64,000 bases of DNA from contig NZ_JBGNFV010000001.1 of NCBI RefSeq assembly GCF_041449215.1, positions 1,401,001-1,465,000 on the forward strand, in the 5' to 3' direction. The position numbers and the translations under genes are program-made. This DNA comes from Roseivirga sp. BDSF3-8 (GTDB taxonomy: Bacteria > Bacteroidota > Bacteroidia > Cytophagales > Cyclobacteriaceae). The notes under the pieces are model-generated. The model was not told the DNA's origin, searched no databases, and worked only from the letters and a program-made list of their open reading frames with translations. Below are positions 43,851 through 53,179 of the stretch, piece by piece; within the stretch, counting starts at the first letter, position 1, and every line of letters begins with the position of its first letter.

Positions 43851-44507
43851 TTATTCAGTAAGCCGCCTTTTCAGCAATTTGTTCATCCTCTCTGATCTTT
43901 GCCCTTCGTCGTCTTTGATGGTATTCCCGTTAAGGTCGGCGAAGAAGAAGTCTCCCTCTACGGTGCCGGTCATTATGCTTCCTTTATCAAAATCAAGGTC
44001 AAAGGTGAGTTTGTATTCCGGACGTTCCCCCTCGATAAGGATGGTACCTTCTATTGCACTGGCTACTGAGTCTCCCTCGTCCCATAACCCATTTTCGTTG
44101 ATATCAACCACGAGGGCGGCGAGCTCAAACATGTTGTTTTGATAGCCGGGGCTATACCGTGGGTTGTCATTGAATTCGCCTACTACAAATTCATTCTTAT
44201 CATATGAAAAGGCCGAGATGTACAGCAGGTGATTAAAGTTTTCCAGGTCGAAATACCCCTCCTGAGCATCGAAATAGAAGTCTCCGTTTGCTATCAGTAT
44301 TTCATACAGATAATGGTTGGCCTCACCCTCGGGGATGAAGCCGGTGCCTAGATCATAGATCAACCCCTCGGTAAATTGATATTCTACCCCATCTACTTCT
44401 ACTTTCCCAAAGCCTGTAGTACCTTCAGGAACATCATCGTCGTTATTACAAGCGCTGGCCAGAACGATAAAAAGCAATAAAGAAGTGTTAAGAATCAATC
44501 TTTGCAT
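43851..44507 (-). CDS. Lipoprotein with Ca-loop-like motifs
   Basis: 218 residues; lipobox LASAC at about 16-20. The beta-rich body ends with two EF-hand-like loops, DINENGLWDEGD and DLNGNTIKDDEG, which suggest calcium binding. The C-terminus is basic (KLLKRRLTE). Same strand as the barrel 14 bp downstream, so the two may act together at the surface. No family is recognised. Confidence 0.65.
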   Translation of the reverse strand: MQRLILNTSLLLFIVLASACNNDDDVPEGTTGFGKVEVDGVEYQFTEGLIYDLGTGFIPEGEANHYLYEILIANGDFYFDAQEGYFDLENFNHLLYISAFSYDKNEFVVGEFNDNPRYSPGYQNNMFELAALVVDINENGLWDEGDSVASAIEGTILIEGERPEYKLTFDLDFDKGSIMTGTVEGDFFFADLNGNTIKDDEGQRSERMNKLLKRRLTE

Positions 44508-44591
44508 TACACTCTTTTAGTAAAGTGAATAGCAAAAATAAGGCATTTGCATTGGAAAAACACAGGGGCCAATAAATGAAGGAAAAGAGGA

Positions 44592-46303
44592 TCAGGTAAA
44601 ATCCAGTCCCAGGCGATTTTTCAGTTCAAGGAGGTAGGGATATTTTTCAGCGAGTTTTCTGAACTTCTCTTCGTCGGTGTAGGCTTTTTCGCTGGCTTTA
44701 GCCTGCTCCAGTACGGGGTTGAGCATCATGCGGCTGTTCTGCAGTTTTTCTTTGAGAAACTGCATCAACTCAGGGCGGAACTCCTCCACCTTATCTACCA
44801 GTATGGGGTTAGTGAGGGTCATTTTAACCGTGACACCATCTGGTTCCAGGGCCACCTCCTGGTTCAGCATACTAAACCACATGTCTTTACCCTGCTGCTT
44901 TACACTGAGGGCGAACTCGGCCCAGTACTTTTGCAAGGCAGCCGGATCGACTTCTTTGTCATTGCCATTATTTGTAGTGGCCGCTGTTTCCTGCTCCTCT
45001 CCTGCTGCAGCTTCCGGGTCAGGTGCAGAGGCAGCTCCGGAACGCTCCTTTTTTACACTCTGGCTTATCTCATCCAGATTAAGGGATAGCTTACCCTTAC
45101 CTGAGAGGGTACCGGCTGTAATGGGAGGCTGGGTACTTTTTAAAGCAGGTTTGGGCCTGGGGGGGGCAGGCTTGGCTTCAGTGTCTGCGTTTAGCTCACT
45201 TTTTTTTTTACCTCTCCTTCAGCAGACCCATTTTGGGCGAGCTTGACGGCACTACGTATGCGGGCCATCTTCATAAGTGTGAGCTCCACGTGGAGGCGGG
45301 GGTTCTTGCTGCTCTTGTAACTGAGGTCGCATTGGTTAGCAATATTCATGGCGGTTAGTAAAAACGCCATAGGGGCTACGCCTGCCTGCTCTTTGTAGCG
45401 CAGCTTGATGTTTTCTGTCACCTGCAGAAGCTGGATGGTGGCTTCGTCCTTACACACGAGCAGGTTGCGGAAGTGCTCGGTGAGGCCAAGTATAAAATTA
45501 TGGCCATCGAAGCCTTTATTGATCACATCGTCAAACAGCAGCAGGCACTTAGAGATGTCCTCGCCCAGCAGGGCATCGGTGGCATCGAAGAAATAATCGT
45601 AGTCGAGAATGTGGAGGTTCTCCACGGTGCTCTTGTAGGTGATCTTATCGCCGGAGAAGGTTACGATAAGGTCAAAAATAGAAAGCGCATCCCGGAGGGC
45701 TCCGTCTGCCTTTTGGGCCATGAGGTGGAGGGCTTCCTCTTCGGCATCGATGTTCTCCCTCTCGGCGATCTTAGCCAGGTGGTTAGAGATATCGCTTACT
45801 TGTATGCGGTTAAAGTCAAATATCTGACAGCGGGAAAGTATGGTGGGTATGACTTTATGCTTTTCCGTAGTGGCGAGGATGAAAATAGCGTATGGAGGTG
45901 GCTCTTCGAGGGTCTTCAGAAAGGCATTAAAGGCTGCATTGGACAGCATATGAACCTCATCTATGATATAGACCTTGTACTTACCATACTGTGGAGGGAA
46001 GCGCACCTGGTCGGTCAGGTTGCGGATATCGTCTACGGAGTTGTTGGAGGCAGCATCCAGCTCATAGATATTCATGGAGTTAGTAGCTGCCGGATCATCG
46101 GGGTCAAAATCATTGACCATCCGTGCAAGGATACGCGCGCAGGTTGTTTTACCTACCCCACGCGGACCGCAGAACAAAAATGCCTGCGCCAGGTGGTTAT
46201 TATCGATCGCGTTTTTCAGAGTGGTAGTAATGTGCTCCTGGCCTACTACTTCCTCAAAATCTTTCGGGCGATATTTTCTGGCAGATACGACAAACTTTTC
46301 CAT
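44592..46303 (-). CDS. dnaX: DNA polymerase III gamma/tau, split by an A10 slippery run
   Basis: Clamp loader subunit. Frame 0 gives a 370-residue gamma-like product (46303 to 45191): Walker A GPRGVGKT (46-53), IIDEVHMLS, and LSRCQIFDF; it stops after domain III. The remaining domains are in the -1 frame from 45200 to 44592, with the C-terminal domain ending RLGLDFT. A -1 shift at the A10 run (45200-45209) gives a tau-like product of about 570 residues. The zinc module Cys of E. coli DnaX are absent (DFDPDDPAATNSM instead). The shift may be programmed, transcriptional slippage or a homopolymer error. Confidence 0.85.
45200..45219 (-). promoter_or_regulatory. Putative programmed frameshift site in dnaX
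   Basis: On the minus strand: AAGGAGAGG, T, then ten A, then GTGAGC. A Shine-Dalgarno-like sequence directly upstream of a long A-run is the arrangement of the E. coli dnaX site (which uses A AAA AAG). A GCCTG/CAGGC stem begins about 20 bases downstream. Confidence 0.65.
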
Positions 46304-46372
46304 CGCTGCAAATTAAATAAAAACCTGTGGATTCACATAGCCTGCCGAAGGGTGCCCTGGGTTATTTACGGT

Positions 46373-46534
46373 TCATTCTTCAGGGTCTTCGTTTTTAGGG
46401 CGTTGCCTGCGGCACCTTGCACTACAGTATTTCACCTCCTCCCAGCAATCAGCCCATTTTTTGCGCCAGGCGAATGGCTTATTACATGTAGCGCATATCT
46501 TCTGTGGCAGATCCCCTTTCTTTGTATGCTTCAT
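46373..46534 (-). CDS. DUF2256 small zinc-ribbon-like protein
   Basis: 53 residues: [16 protein letters not shown] and [12 protein letters not shown] give two CxxC/CxxxC pairs that can hold one zinc. This matches DUF2256, a widespread small family without assigned role. It is too short for typical gene callers but has the complete family pattern. It lies 69 bp upstream of dnaX on the same strand. Confidence 0.85.
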   Translation of the reverse strand: MKHTKKGDLPQKICATCNKPFAWRKKWADCWEEVKYCSARCRRQRPKNEDPEE

Positions 46535-46715
46535 TGGTTTGGACTCTCTTCATAAATTGGGGAATCTTTGCTGATTCCGGTACATAAAATAGAAATTTAC
46601 GTATTCGGGGGAACAATAAAGGGAGGATATTACCTTTTTTGAGATATTAGGGCAGGGGATTAAATCTCTGGCCTGGTTTGTGCCTCACACTAACAGGAAA
46701 AGCGAAAAGTAAGTA

Positions 46716-47951
46716 ATGAATAAAAGGCTTTTAAAATATATCATGGGATGTGCCTGGCTACTGACGGCTGCGCTCGGTTGCCTGCCAGGCCATGCTTTAG
46801 GTAGACAATACACCTATACGGAAGCGGCAGGTGACCCATCTGTGAGCACGGATTCGGTACCTTACATGTTGCTTACGGATATGAATGTCCAGATGGATGT
46901 GACCAATGCGGTGAATAACATGTATAACTTCAAATTCAGTGAGGCTGAAAAGGAATTTCAATGGTTTAAGTATAAATACCCTACTCATCCCCTGCCTTAC
47001 TTTTTACTGGGCCTGAGCCAATGGTGGAAAATGATGCCGGATGTGGAGCGAATCAATTATGATAATACGTTTCACGCTTACATGGATTCGGCTCTTTATT
47101 TTGCCGAGCGGCGCTATGAGATGGATGAGAAAAATGTAGAGGCGAAGTTTTTTCTGGCAGCAGCTTATGCGTTTAAGGGGCGGCTGTACAGTGAAAGGAA
47201 AAGCTGGCGTAAAGCGGCCTCTATGAGTAAGAAGGCACTGGATTACCTGGATATTGAAGATAAAACAGACAATAACTTTGGTCCGGAGTTCTTATTTGGT
47301 GATGCGCTCTATAACTATTATGTGGAATGGGTGCCTGAAAACTATCCTCTTTTACGGCCTATCCTGGCTTTCTTCCCTGACGGCGATAAGGACCTTGGGC
47401 TGGAGCAGCTAAAGGAGGTGGCGGGTAATGCTTTTTATACCCGTACGGAGGCGCAGTATTTTCTGATGCGGATTCTGCTGCTGGATGAAGAGGATCCACG
47501 CCGTGCATTACAAATAAGTGAATACTTGCACCAGACCTTTCCTGACAACCCATACTTTCACCGGTATCATGCCAGGCTGCTATACGCCAACGGAAATATG
47601 TATGATGCGCGCCTGGTGAGTGAGAGCCTGCTGGCTAAGATAGACAGTGGGATGACGGGCTACGAACCGGTAAGCGGACGGTATGCGGCTTTCTTTCTGG
47701 GGCAAATCAATGAACGCTACAAGGAGTATGATAAGGCCAGGCACTATTATGAGCGTGCTGTAGAATTCGCAGAAAAGATAGAAGCCACAGAATCAGGGTA
47801 TTACCTATACTCTCTTGTACAACTTGCAAAAATCCATGAAAAACAGGGGAATACGCGACAAGCAAAAAAAATTCTCAGAAAAGTAAAAAAGGAGGCAAAA
47901 AGAAGTCATCCTGCGCATGAGCAGGCCAGGGACTACCTGAAAGAATGGTGA
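46716..47951 (+). CDS. Exported TPR protein of unknown function
   Basis: 411 residues. A signal peptide (about 1-29, ending HALG) precedes helical TPR-like pairs throughout, such as FSEAEKEFQWFKYKYPTHPL and YDKARHYYERAVEFAEKIEA. Such proteins often serve in envelope assembly, but no partner gene is adjacent. It ends in a basic tail (KKEAKRSHPAHEQ). The gap 47952-48186 has only a weak possible terminator near 48116-48146. Confidence 0.75.
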   Translation: MNKRLLKYIMGCAWLLTAALGCLPGHALGRQYTYTEAAGDPSVSTDSVPYMLLTDMNVQMDVTNAVNNMYNFKFSEAEKEFQWFKYKYPTHPLPYFLLGLSQWWKMMPDVERINYDNTFHAYMDSALYFAERRYEMDEKNVEAKFFLAAAYAFKGRLYSERKSWRKAASMSKKALDYLDIEDKTDNNFGPEFLFGDALYNYYVEWVPENYPLLRPILAFFPDGDKDLGLEQLKEVAGNAFYTRTEAQYFLMRILLLDEEDPRRALQISEYLHQTFPDNPYFHRYHARLLYANGNMYDARLVSESLLAKIDSGMTGYEPVSGRYAAFFLGQINERYKEYDKARHYYERAVEFAEKIEATESGYYLYSLVQLAKIHEKQGNTRQAKKILRKVKKEAKRSHPAHEQARDYLKEW

Positions 47952-48186
47952 TGCATTTATTTTGATAAGCTAATTATCAAAATGATAAATTAAAATGATG
48001 CAAGTTTCTGAATTTCAGCACCATATCTTAAAATAGATCACTTTTTACACTCTTATTATATTTCTGGCACGAAAAGTGACGTTAGTTATGTAACTGACAT
48101 ATCACAATAAAAATTAGGTGGGCCATGAGTCTGCCTTTTTTTTTGTCCTTTGGTTTTACAGAAACAAGTCAGGTGAGGCGATCTCA

Positions 48187-49275
48187 CTAGCTCTCTGCCA
48201 GTTCACGCAAAAGTTTCACATACACGCTCTTCTGACTCTCAGTAGAATATTTTTCTTCCACTGTTTGTCTTGCGCGTGTACCCATGGACTTACGCAGCGT
48301 CATATCTTCCGCAAGCATGACCATCTTGGTAACCCACTCGTCTTCACCATCGGCGAGAAAACCATTGAAGCCATCCTGTATGATCTCACGGTTCACTCCT
48401 ACAGGTGACATAATGGTCGCTATCTCGAGCGCCATATACTGCAGCCCTTTAAGCCCGCATTTACCTTTGGCCCACTCATCATCAGGAAGGGGCATGATGC
48501 CTATATCAAAGCTGTTTAGCTCCTGAAGCTCGGTATCGGGTCTCCAGGGAATGCCCTGCACACCTAGTTCCTGATTCACATAACTGCCGTCACCCATCAC
48601 CTTAAAGGTAACTCCCTCCCCCAGGCGGTCTTTTACCCTGCGCAAGGCAGGAATGGCATGCTGAAAGTGCTGAATGGTGCTTACACTGCCACTCCACCCT
48701 ATGCATACCTGTGCGTCTTCTCTCCGGGTATGGTCTGGTTCATACTCATTGGTATCTATGGTGGTGGGTACGATGGCTATATTGTCATTAAAATTAGCGG
48801 CATAGTTGGCCAGGTACCTGTTACCTGCGAGCACGAGGTCTGCCATTCCGATGATATTGCTGGTCTTCCCGGCATTTTTGAGGAATCCCAGTGCCTTATT
48901 ACCTTCACTTACATTCTGCAGCCAGATAGCATCGTCAAAATCAAACACTACTTTTGCCTTTGAATCGGCAAAGCCCTTTTCAAACCGGGTGCTTCCGGTC
49001 ATAAATGCCTCACGCTGTATGAAAACGATATCGTAGGAAGAGGCGCGCATTACATCCCGCAGCCTTTTTATGTAGCTTTTCAAAAAAATGCGCATTTTCC
49101 CAACGTAGCTCCCCGGGCTATACAGTACCTTATCATCATTGGCGGAGATAAGGTATGAGTGATCGCACTGAAACCCGTTATTCTCAAGGTGGGTAATGTA
49201 CTGCTCGTAACGAAAGCGCTGAGAAGGGCTCCGGTTAGGACGGTGCATGTCTACAAATAATATCCTGATAGGCAT
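48187..49275 (-). CDS. Glycosyltransferase, GT4-like
   Basis: 362 residues, GT-B fold. Start ILFVDMHRPNRSPSQRFRYE and the C-terminal signature YMALEIATIMSPVGVNREII with the Glu of the EX7E-like motif, then FNGFLADGEDEW, fit GT4-type retaining transferases. It is divergent from the membrane protein at 49391 and forms one edge of the glycan locus. Acceptor and sugar are unknown. Confidence 0.85.
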   Translation of the reverse strand: MPIRILFVDMHRPNRSPSQRFRYEQYITHLENNGFQCDHSYLISANDDKVLYSPGSYVGKMRIFLKSYIKRLRDVMRASSYDIVFIQREAFMTGSTRFEKGFADSKAKVVFDFDDAIWLQNVSEGNKALGFLKNAGKTSNIIGMADLVLAGNRYLANYAANFNDNIAIVPTTIDTNEYEPDHTRREDAQVCIGWSGSVSTIQHFQHAIPALRRVKDRLGEGVTFKVMGDGSYVNQELGVQGIPWRPDTELQELNSFDIGIMPLPDDEWAKGKCGLKGLQYMALEIATIMSPVGVNREIIQDGFNGFLADGEDEWVTKMVMLAEDMTLRKSMGTRARQTVEEKYSTESQKSVYVKLLRELAES

Positions 49276-49378
49276 GAAGCTTCAGACTGGCGTTAATTTG
49301 ATGGATAAAAGCACTCCAAAAGTAGTCATTCATAGAGAGATGCCCGAACGATAGGACTAAACAAGCAGATATTTTTTC

Positions 49379-49386
49379 TAATTTTG
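49379..49386 (+). promoter_or_regulatory. Promoter -7 element just before the glycan operon
   Basis: TAATTTTG ends 4 bases before ATG 49391, which would make the transcript leaderless, as for the EamA gene. No TTG 19 bases upstream. Confidence 0.4.
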
Positions 49387-49390
49387 TCGC

Positions 49391-50710
49391 ATGGGGTTTA
49401 AAGACCTGGTTATTACGCCAATTTTTCTTACGCTTATTTACTTCACGGCCTTTATCGTACGGCCTTACCTTACTGATAGGCGCACGAAATCTTTTTTTAT
49501 TCCTGCCCTTACTGTTAAGATCATAGGGGCTATTGCTGTGGGTCTTATATACCAGTTTTATTATGATGGCGGAGATACTTTTACGTATTTCACCCATGGT
49601 AGCGCACATATCTATGAGGCCTGGCTGGATGACCCTCTCAAGGCGTTTCAGCTTATAACAGCCAATGGCGAATACAGCCCTTCCATATATCTCTATGCGA
49701 GCAAAATATGGCTATATAGGGATCAAGCGAGCTATTTTGTCATCAGGGTGGCAGGTATACTTGATATTATCACCTTTCATACTTACTCCTCCACTGCGGT
49801 GCTTTTTGCTGTATTCGCTTTTTCAGGAAGCTGGGCTATGTACCTGACGTTTTACAGAATATACCCGGGATTATACCGGATTATGGGCTGGGCTATTTTC
49901 TTCGTTCCTTCAGTCATATTGTGGGGGTCAGGCTTATTAAAAGATACGCTTACGTTCGGAGCTGTAGGCTGGCTGACGTATGCCTTTTACCAGTTTGTCA
50001 TACTTAAAAGGCCTGGGGTAGTGGCAATCACTGCAGGTATTGCCAGCATATTCTTACTTTACCAGGTTAAAATCTATATTTTGCTCAGCATACTACCATC
50101 GCTGCTGCTTTGGTGGTCAGTAATGACCTCAAAAAATATACGTAGCCCCTTCATCAGGGCTTCACTTACTCCTGTACTGGTAGTACTGACGGTAGTGGGA
50201 AGCTACTTTGCCCTGGCACGCATAGGGGAGAGTAACCGGCGATATAATCTGGATCAGATTGCTAAAACAGCGGAAGCCACTGCACGCTGGCTAAATTATG
50301 TAAGCACTGTGGAGGAGGGGTCGGGATATAACCTCGGGGATTTTGATTTTACTCCTATGGGCATGCTGAGAAAGTCCCCGCAGGCAGTGGCAGTTACCTT
50401 GTATCGTCCATTTCCGTGGGAGTCTAATAATATTTTGATGCTATTTTCATCCATAGAGAGCTTTTTTACAATGATTCTTAGCTTATATATCCTGTTTAAG
50501 GTGGGAATCATGAGGACTTTCCGGCGAATATTCACTAACCCTGAGGTATTCTTCGGACTGGCGTTCAGTATCATTTTTGCGTTCGCCATTGGAATTTCCA
50601 CCTATAACTTCGGTTCACTGGTGCGGTATAAGATCCCTCTGTTGCCCTTTTACTTTATTGCGTTAGCCATCATTTATTATTTACCTAAAAGACAGAGGCT
50701 TAAAAATTAG
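49391..50710 (+). CDS. Polytopic membrane protein of the glycan locus
   Basis: 439 residues with about 11 hydrophobic segments. Position between a glycosyltransferase and a flippase suggests a polysaccharide polymerase (Wzy-like) or an EpsG-type protein, which are hard to recognise by sequence. It has few conserved motifs: a short RRTKSF loop, YQFYYDGGDTFTY near the N-terminus, and ending YYLPKRQRL. The function is inferred from context only. Confidence 0.6.
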   Translation: MGFKDLVITPIFLTLIYFTAFIVRPYLTDRRTKSFFIPALTVKIIGAIAVGLIYQFYYDGGDTFTYFTHGSAHIYEAWLDDPLKAFQLITANGEYSPSIYLYASKIWLYRDQASYFVIRVAGILDIITFHTYSSTAVLFAVFAFSGSWAMYLTFYRIYPGLYRIMGWAIFFVPSVILWGSGLLKDTLTFGAVGWLTYAFYQFVILKRPGVVAITAGIASIFLLYQVKIYILLSILPSLLLWWSVMTSKNIRSPFIRASLTPVLVVLTVVGSYFALARIGESNRRYNLDQIAKTAEATARWLNYVSTVEEGSGYNLGDFDFTPMGMLRKSPQAVAVTLYRPFPWESNNILMLFSSIESFFTMILSLYILFKVGIMRTFRRIFTNPEVFFGLAFSIIFAFAIGISTYNFGSLVRYKIPLLPFYFIALAIIYYLPKRQRLKN

Positions 50711-50827
50711 TCCCGCCAATTTGTAAGTTTGCAAAAAATAATAGCAGACTGGGTGTGAATACTTCCCAAAGCAGAAACCAGATAAATTGCGTCCTTACAT
50801 CCTTATCAGGATTCAAGTCCCTTCTAC

Positions 50828-52222
50828 ATGCTACAAAAGCTACGTGAAATAATTACCTCGGACCTGAGGTCGCTTAAATCAAAAGGGTCTTTTGGGCAAA
50901 ACCTGGCCATTATGTTTAGCGGATCAATGGTGGTGGTGGCCTCTCAATTATTCCTGACCCCTATTGTGACCAGAATATTTGATGCGGCTGATTATGGGGT
51001 TTTCTCGATATTCAACATACTGGTACTGAACTTAAGTGCTATAGCAACACTCAGCCTAAACCAGAGCCTTGTGTTGCCTGAGACAAAAAAGGAATTCGTG
51101 ACCTTATTCAGGTATGCTCTGTACACTTCATTCGGATTTTTTCTGCTTTTTCTTCTCCTTACCCTGATTCTGGATGATTTTCTAATCCGCAGATTCACCC
51201 TGGAAAAGATGGGGTTCTTATTTTACCTCATCCCGTTCGGGGTATTATTGCAATCCATTATTTACCTGCTAACGAGTGCCAATGTACGCTATAAAGAATT
51301 TAAAATTAATGCGCAGACAAGAAGCAGTGTTGGTGTAGGGACGAGGGCATTTCATATTGTATTTGGGCTGGCTACAAACGGAGTATCTTACGGCCTTATA
51401 GTAGGGGAGCTTGTTGGGAAACTGTCTCACTTTACCATCCTGGCCAGGCAGCACTTTAAAAAGAGGAGCCTTTCTATCCAGGGTTATTCCCCTAATCTTG
51501 CGTCTTTAAAACAGGTTGCAATAAAATACAGGCAGTTTCCACTTTATGTGACTCCCGGAAATTATCTGAACCTCTTGGCGGGCCAGCTCCCGGCGATGTT
51601 CTTTTTAAAATACGACTTCGGAGTAATTGGTGCTTATTCACTTTCTATCAGCCTTTTAAGCATTCCTATTCAGACGATTGGTAATTCTATCTACTCTGTC
51701 TTTTTGCAAAAGGCGGCAGAAATAAAAAGTCACAATATAAGCCAGCTTTCCGGTCTGTTCCATAAGCTATTTGTAAGGTTAGCCGCCATCTCTCTCATTG
51801 GGTACGGTAGTATTATCTTTCTGGCTCCCACCGTGTTCCCGATTGCTCTTGGAGAAGACTGGCAATTGAGTGGGGAGATTGCCTCCATTCTGGCCATCTA
51901 CTTTGCTCCATATATGATCTTTTCTCCTTTAAGCAGCTTATTCACCGTGCTTAACATGGAGCGTAGCCGACTGATCATTAGCCTGGTAACTCTAGCAGGC
52001 AGGTTTGGCATACTGATATTTTTGATTGATAAGCTGGAACCTCTCCAGCTACTTCACATCCTTTCCTTTTACAACCTGGGCGTCTACTTGTTTTACATTT
52101 TTTATCTTATTGTGAGAGCTCGTCTTGCCAGCCTTCGCTTCGCCGTTTCGGCGATGTTGTCTATTGGGGCTATCATAGCTATATTTGTTTTTGCTAAGCA
52201 ATTACTAGGAATGGAGCTGTGA
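50828..52222 (+). CDS. Polysaccharide flippase (Wzx-like)
   Basis: 464 residues, about 12-14 TM segments. The N-terminal region GQNLAIMFSGSMVVVASQLF and the ITRIFDAADYGVFSIFNILV segment are typical of Polysacc_synt flippases that move lipid-linked glycan across the inner membrane. A TAAGTTTG promoter-like element lies at 50724-50731. The gene's stop overlaps the sulfotransferase start. Confidence 0.85.
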   Translation: MLQKLREIITSDLRSLKSKGSFGQNLAIMFSGSMVVVASQLFLTPIVTRIFDAADYGVFSIFNILVLNLSAIATLSLNQSLVLPETKKEFVTLFRYALYTSFGFFLLFLLLTLILDDFLIRRFTLEKMGFLFYLIPFGVLLQSIIYLLTSANVRYKEFKINAQTRSSVGVGTRAFHIVFGLATNGVSYGLIVGELVGKLSHFTILARQHFKKRSLSIQGYSPNLASLKQVAIKYRQFPLYVTPGNYLNLLAGQLPAMFFLKYDFGVIGAYSLSISLLSIPIQTIGNSIYSVFLQKAAEIKSHNISQLSGLFHKLFVRLAAISLIGYGSIIFLAPTVFPIALGEDWQLSGEIASILAIYFAPYMIFSPLSSLFTVLNMERSRLIISLVTLAGRFGILIFLIDKLEPLQLLHILSFYNLGVYLFYIFYLIVRARLASLRFAVSAMLSIGAIIAIFVFAKQLLGMEL

Positions 52223-53163
52223 TGGTATCAAGGAAGTATTTTAAAAAGAGGGTAAAGGAACTATATCTACAAAAGGTCGTTCACCCTCTTACTACTAAGG
52301 CTCCTCTGAGTGGAAAAGCTGAAGCAAATAACCAGTTCCCTCCGTTTTTCATAATAGGTTCCGGACGGTCTGGCACGACTTTACTAAGAAAGGTTCTGAG
52401 TAACCACGCTTCCATTATAATCCCCCCTGAAACGGACAGTCTGATCATTGATAGTGTAAAGTATTACCTGGATCAACGGAAACTGCCTTGGATTGTACGA
52501 GCCCGGGAAATCATTTCTATGTGGCAGAAAGCCTCAAGTTTTAGCTATTGGAATATAGAGTTAGAACCGCTTTTGGGCAAATTTGAAAAGGCCGATACTT
52601 CTTCCCATTCACTGAGCTATATTCTTCATGCTATTTATTTGCAGTACGCTGCCCAATTTAAGCCCGGGGCTTTTCGCTGGGGGGACAAAACGCCCTATCT
52701 CACTTTTGGTATGGAATGGGTGAAAATGGTCTTTCCCCAGGCGCGGTTTATTCATATGCTTCGCGACGGACGGGCTGTGGTCAGCAGTAAATTAAAAGCT
52801 AAAAGGTATAACTCCCTCGAACCAGCAGCACACCGCTGGAATGAAAGCCTGGAGTTGATTCAGCGATTTGAAAAAAAGCATGGACCAGGCAATGTGCATA
52901 CAGTTAAATATGAGGACCTGGTGGCCAACCCTGAACAAATCTGCCGGCAGGTCTGCCAGTTTCTTGCCCTGGACTTTCAACCATCAATGCTGTCGGAAGA
53001 GTCAGATATTCAGGGTGATATTGTGTTACCCCATCATGCCAATGTATTTAATAATATAAATACTGACTCGCTTGATAAGTGGAAAAAGCATCTTTCACCA
53101 GAACAGGTCAATCAGGCTGAGCACTTAATGGCACGGTTCCTCACTAAATATAACTACTACTGA
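52222..53163 (+). CDS. Sulfotransferase 1
   Basis: 313 residues from ATG 52222 (an overlapping GTG at 52219 is also possible). The 5'-phosphosulfate loop is in FFIIGSGRSGTTLLRKVLSN; the 3'-phosphate region is LRDGRAVVSSKL, with the Arg and Ser; a YEDLVANPEQICRQVCQFL motif follows. It transfers sulfate from PAPS to a sugar hydroxyl in glycan biosynthesis. It overlaps the flippase gene and precedes the first of the internal glycosyltransferases. Confidence 0.9.
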   Translation: MVSRKYFKKRVKELYLQKVVHPLTTKAPLSGKAEANNQFPPFFIIGSGRSGTTLLRKVLSNHASIIIPPETDSLIIDSVKYYLDQRKLPWIVRAREIISMWQKASSFSYWNIELEPLLGKFEKADTSSHSLSYILHAIYLQYAAQFKPGAFRWGDKTPYLTFGMEWVKMVFPQARFIHMLRDGRAVVSSKLKAKRYNSLEPAAHRWNESLELIQRFEKKHGPGNVHTVKYEDLVANPEQICRQVCQFLALDFQPSMLSEESDIQGDIVLPHHANVFNNINTDSLDKWKKHLSPEQVNQAEHLMARFLTKYNYY

Positions 53164-53179
53164 GTTGCCCTCCCCTGCC

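Noticed and set aside
45473-46555. 360-codon plus-strand reading frame
   Set aside because: Antisense of dnaX and the DUF2256 gene; no recognisable domain.
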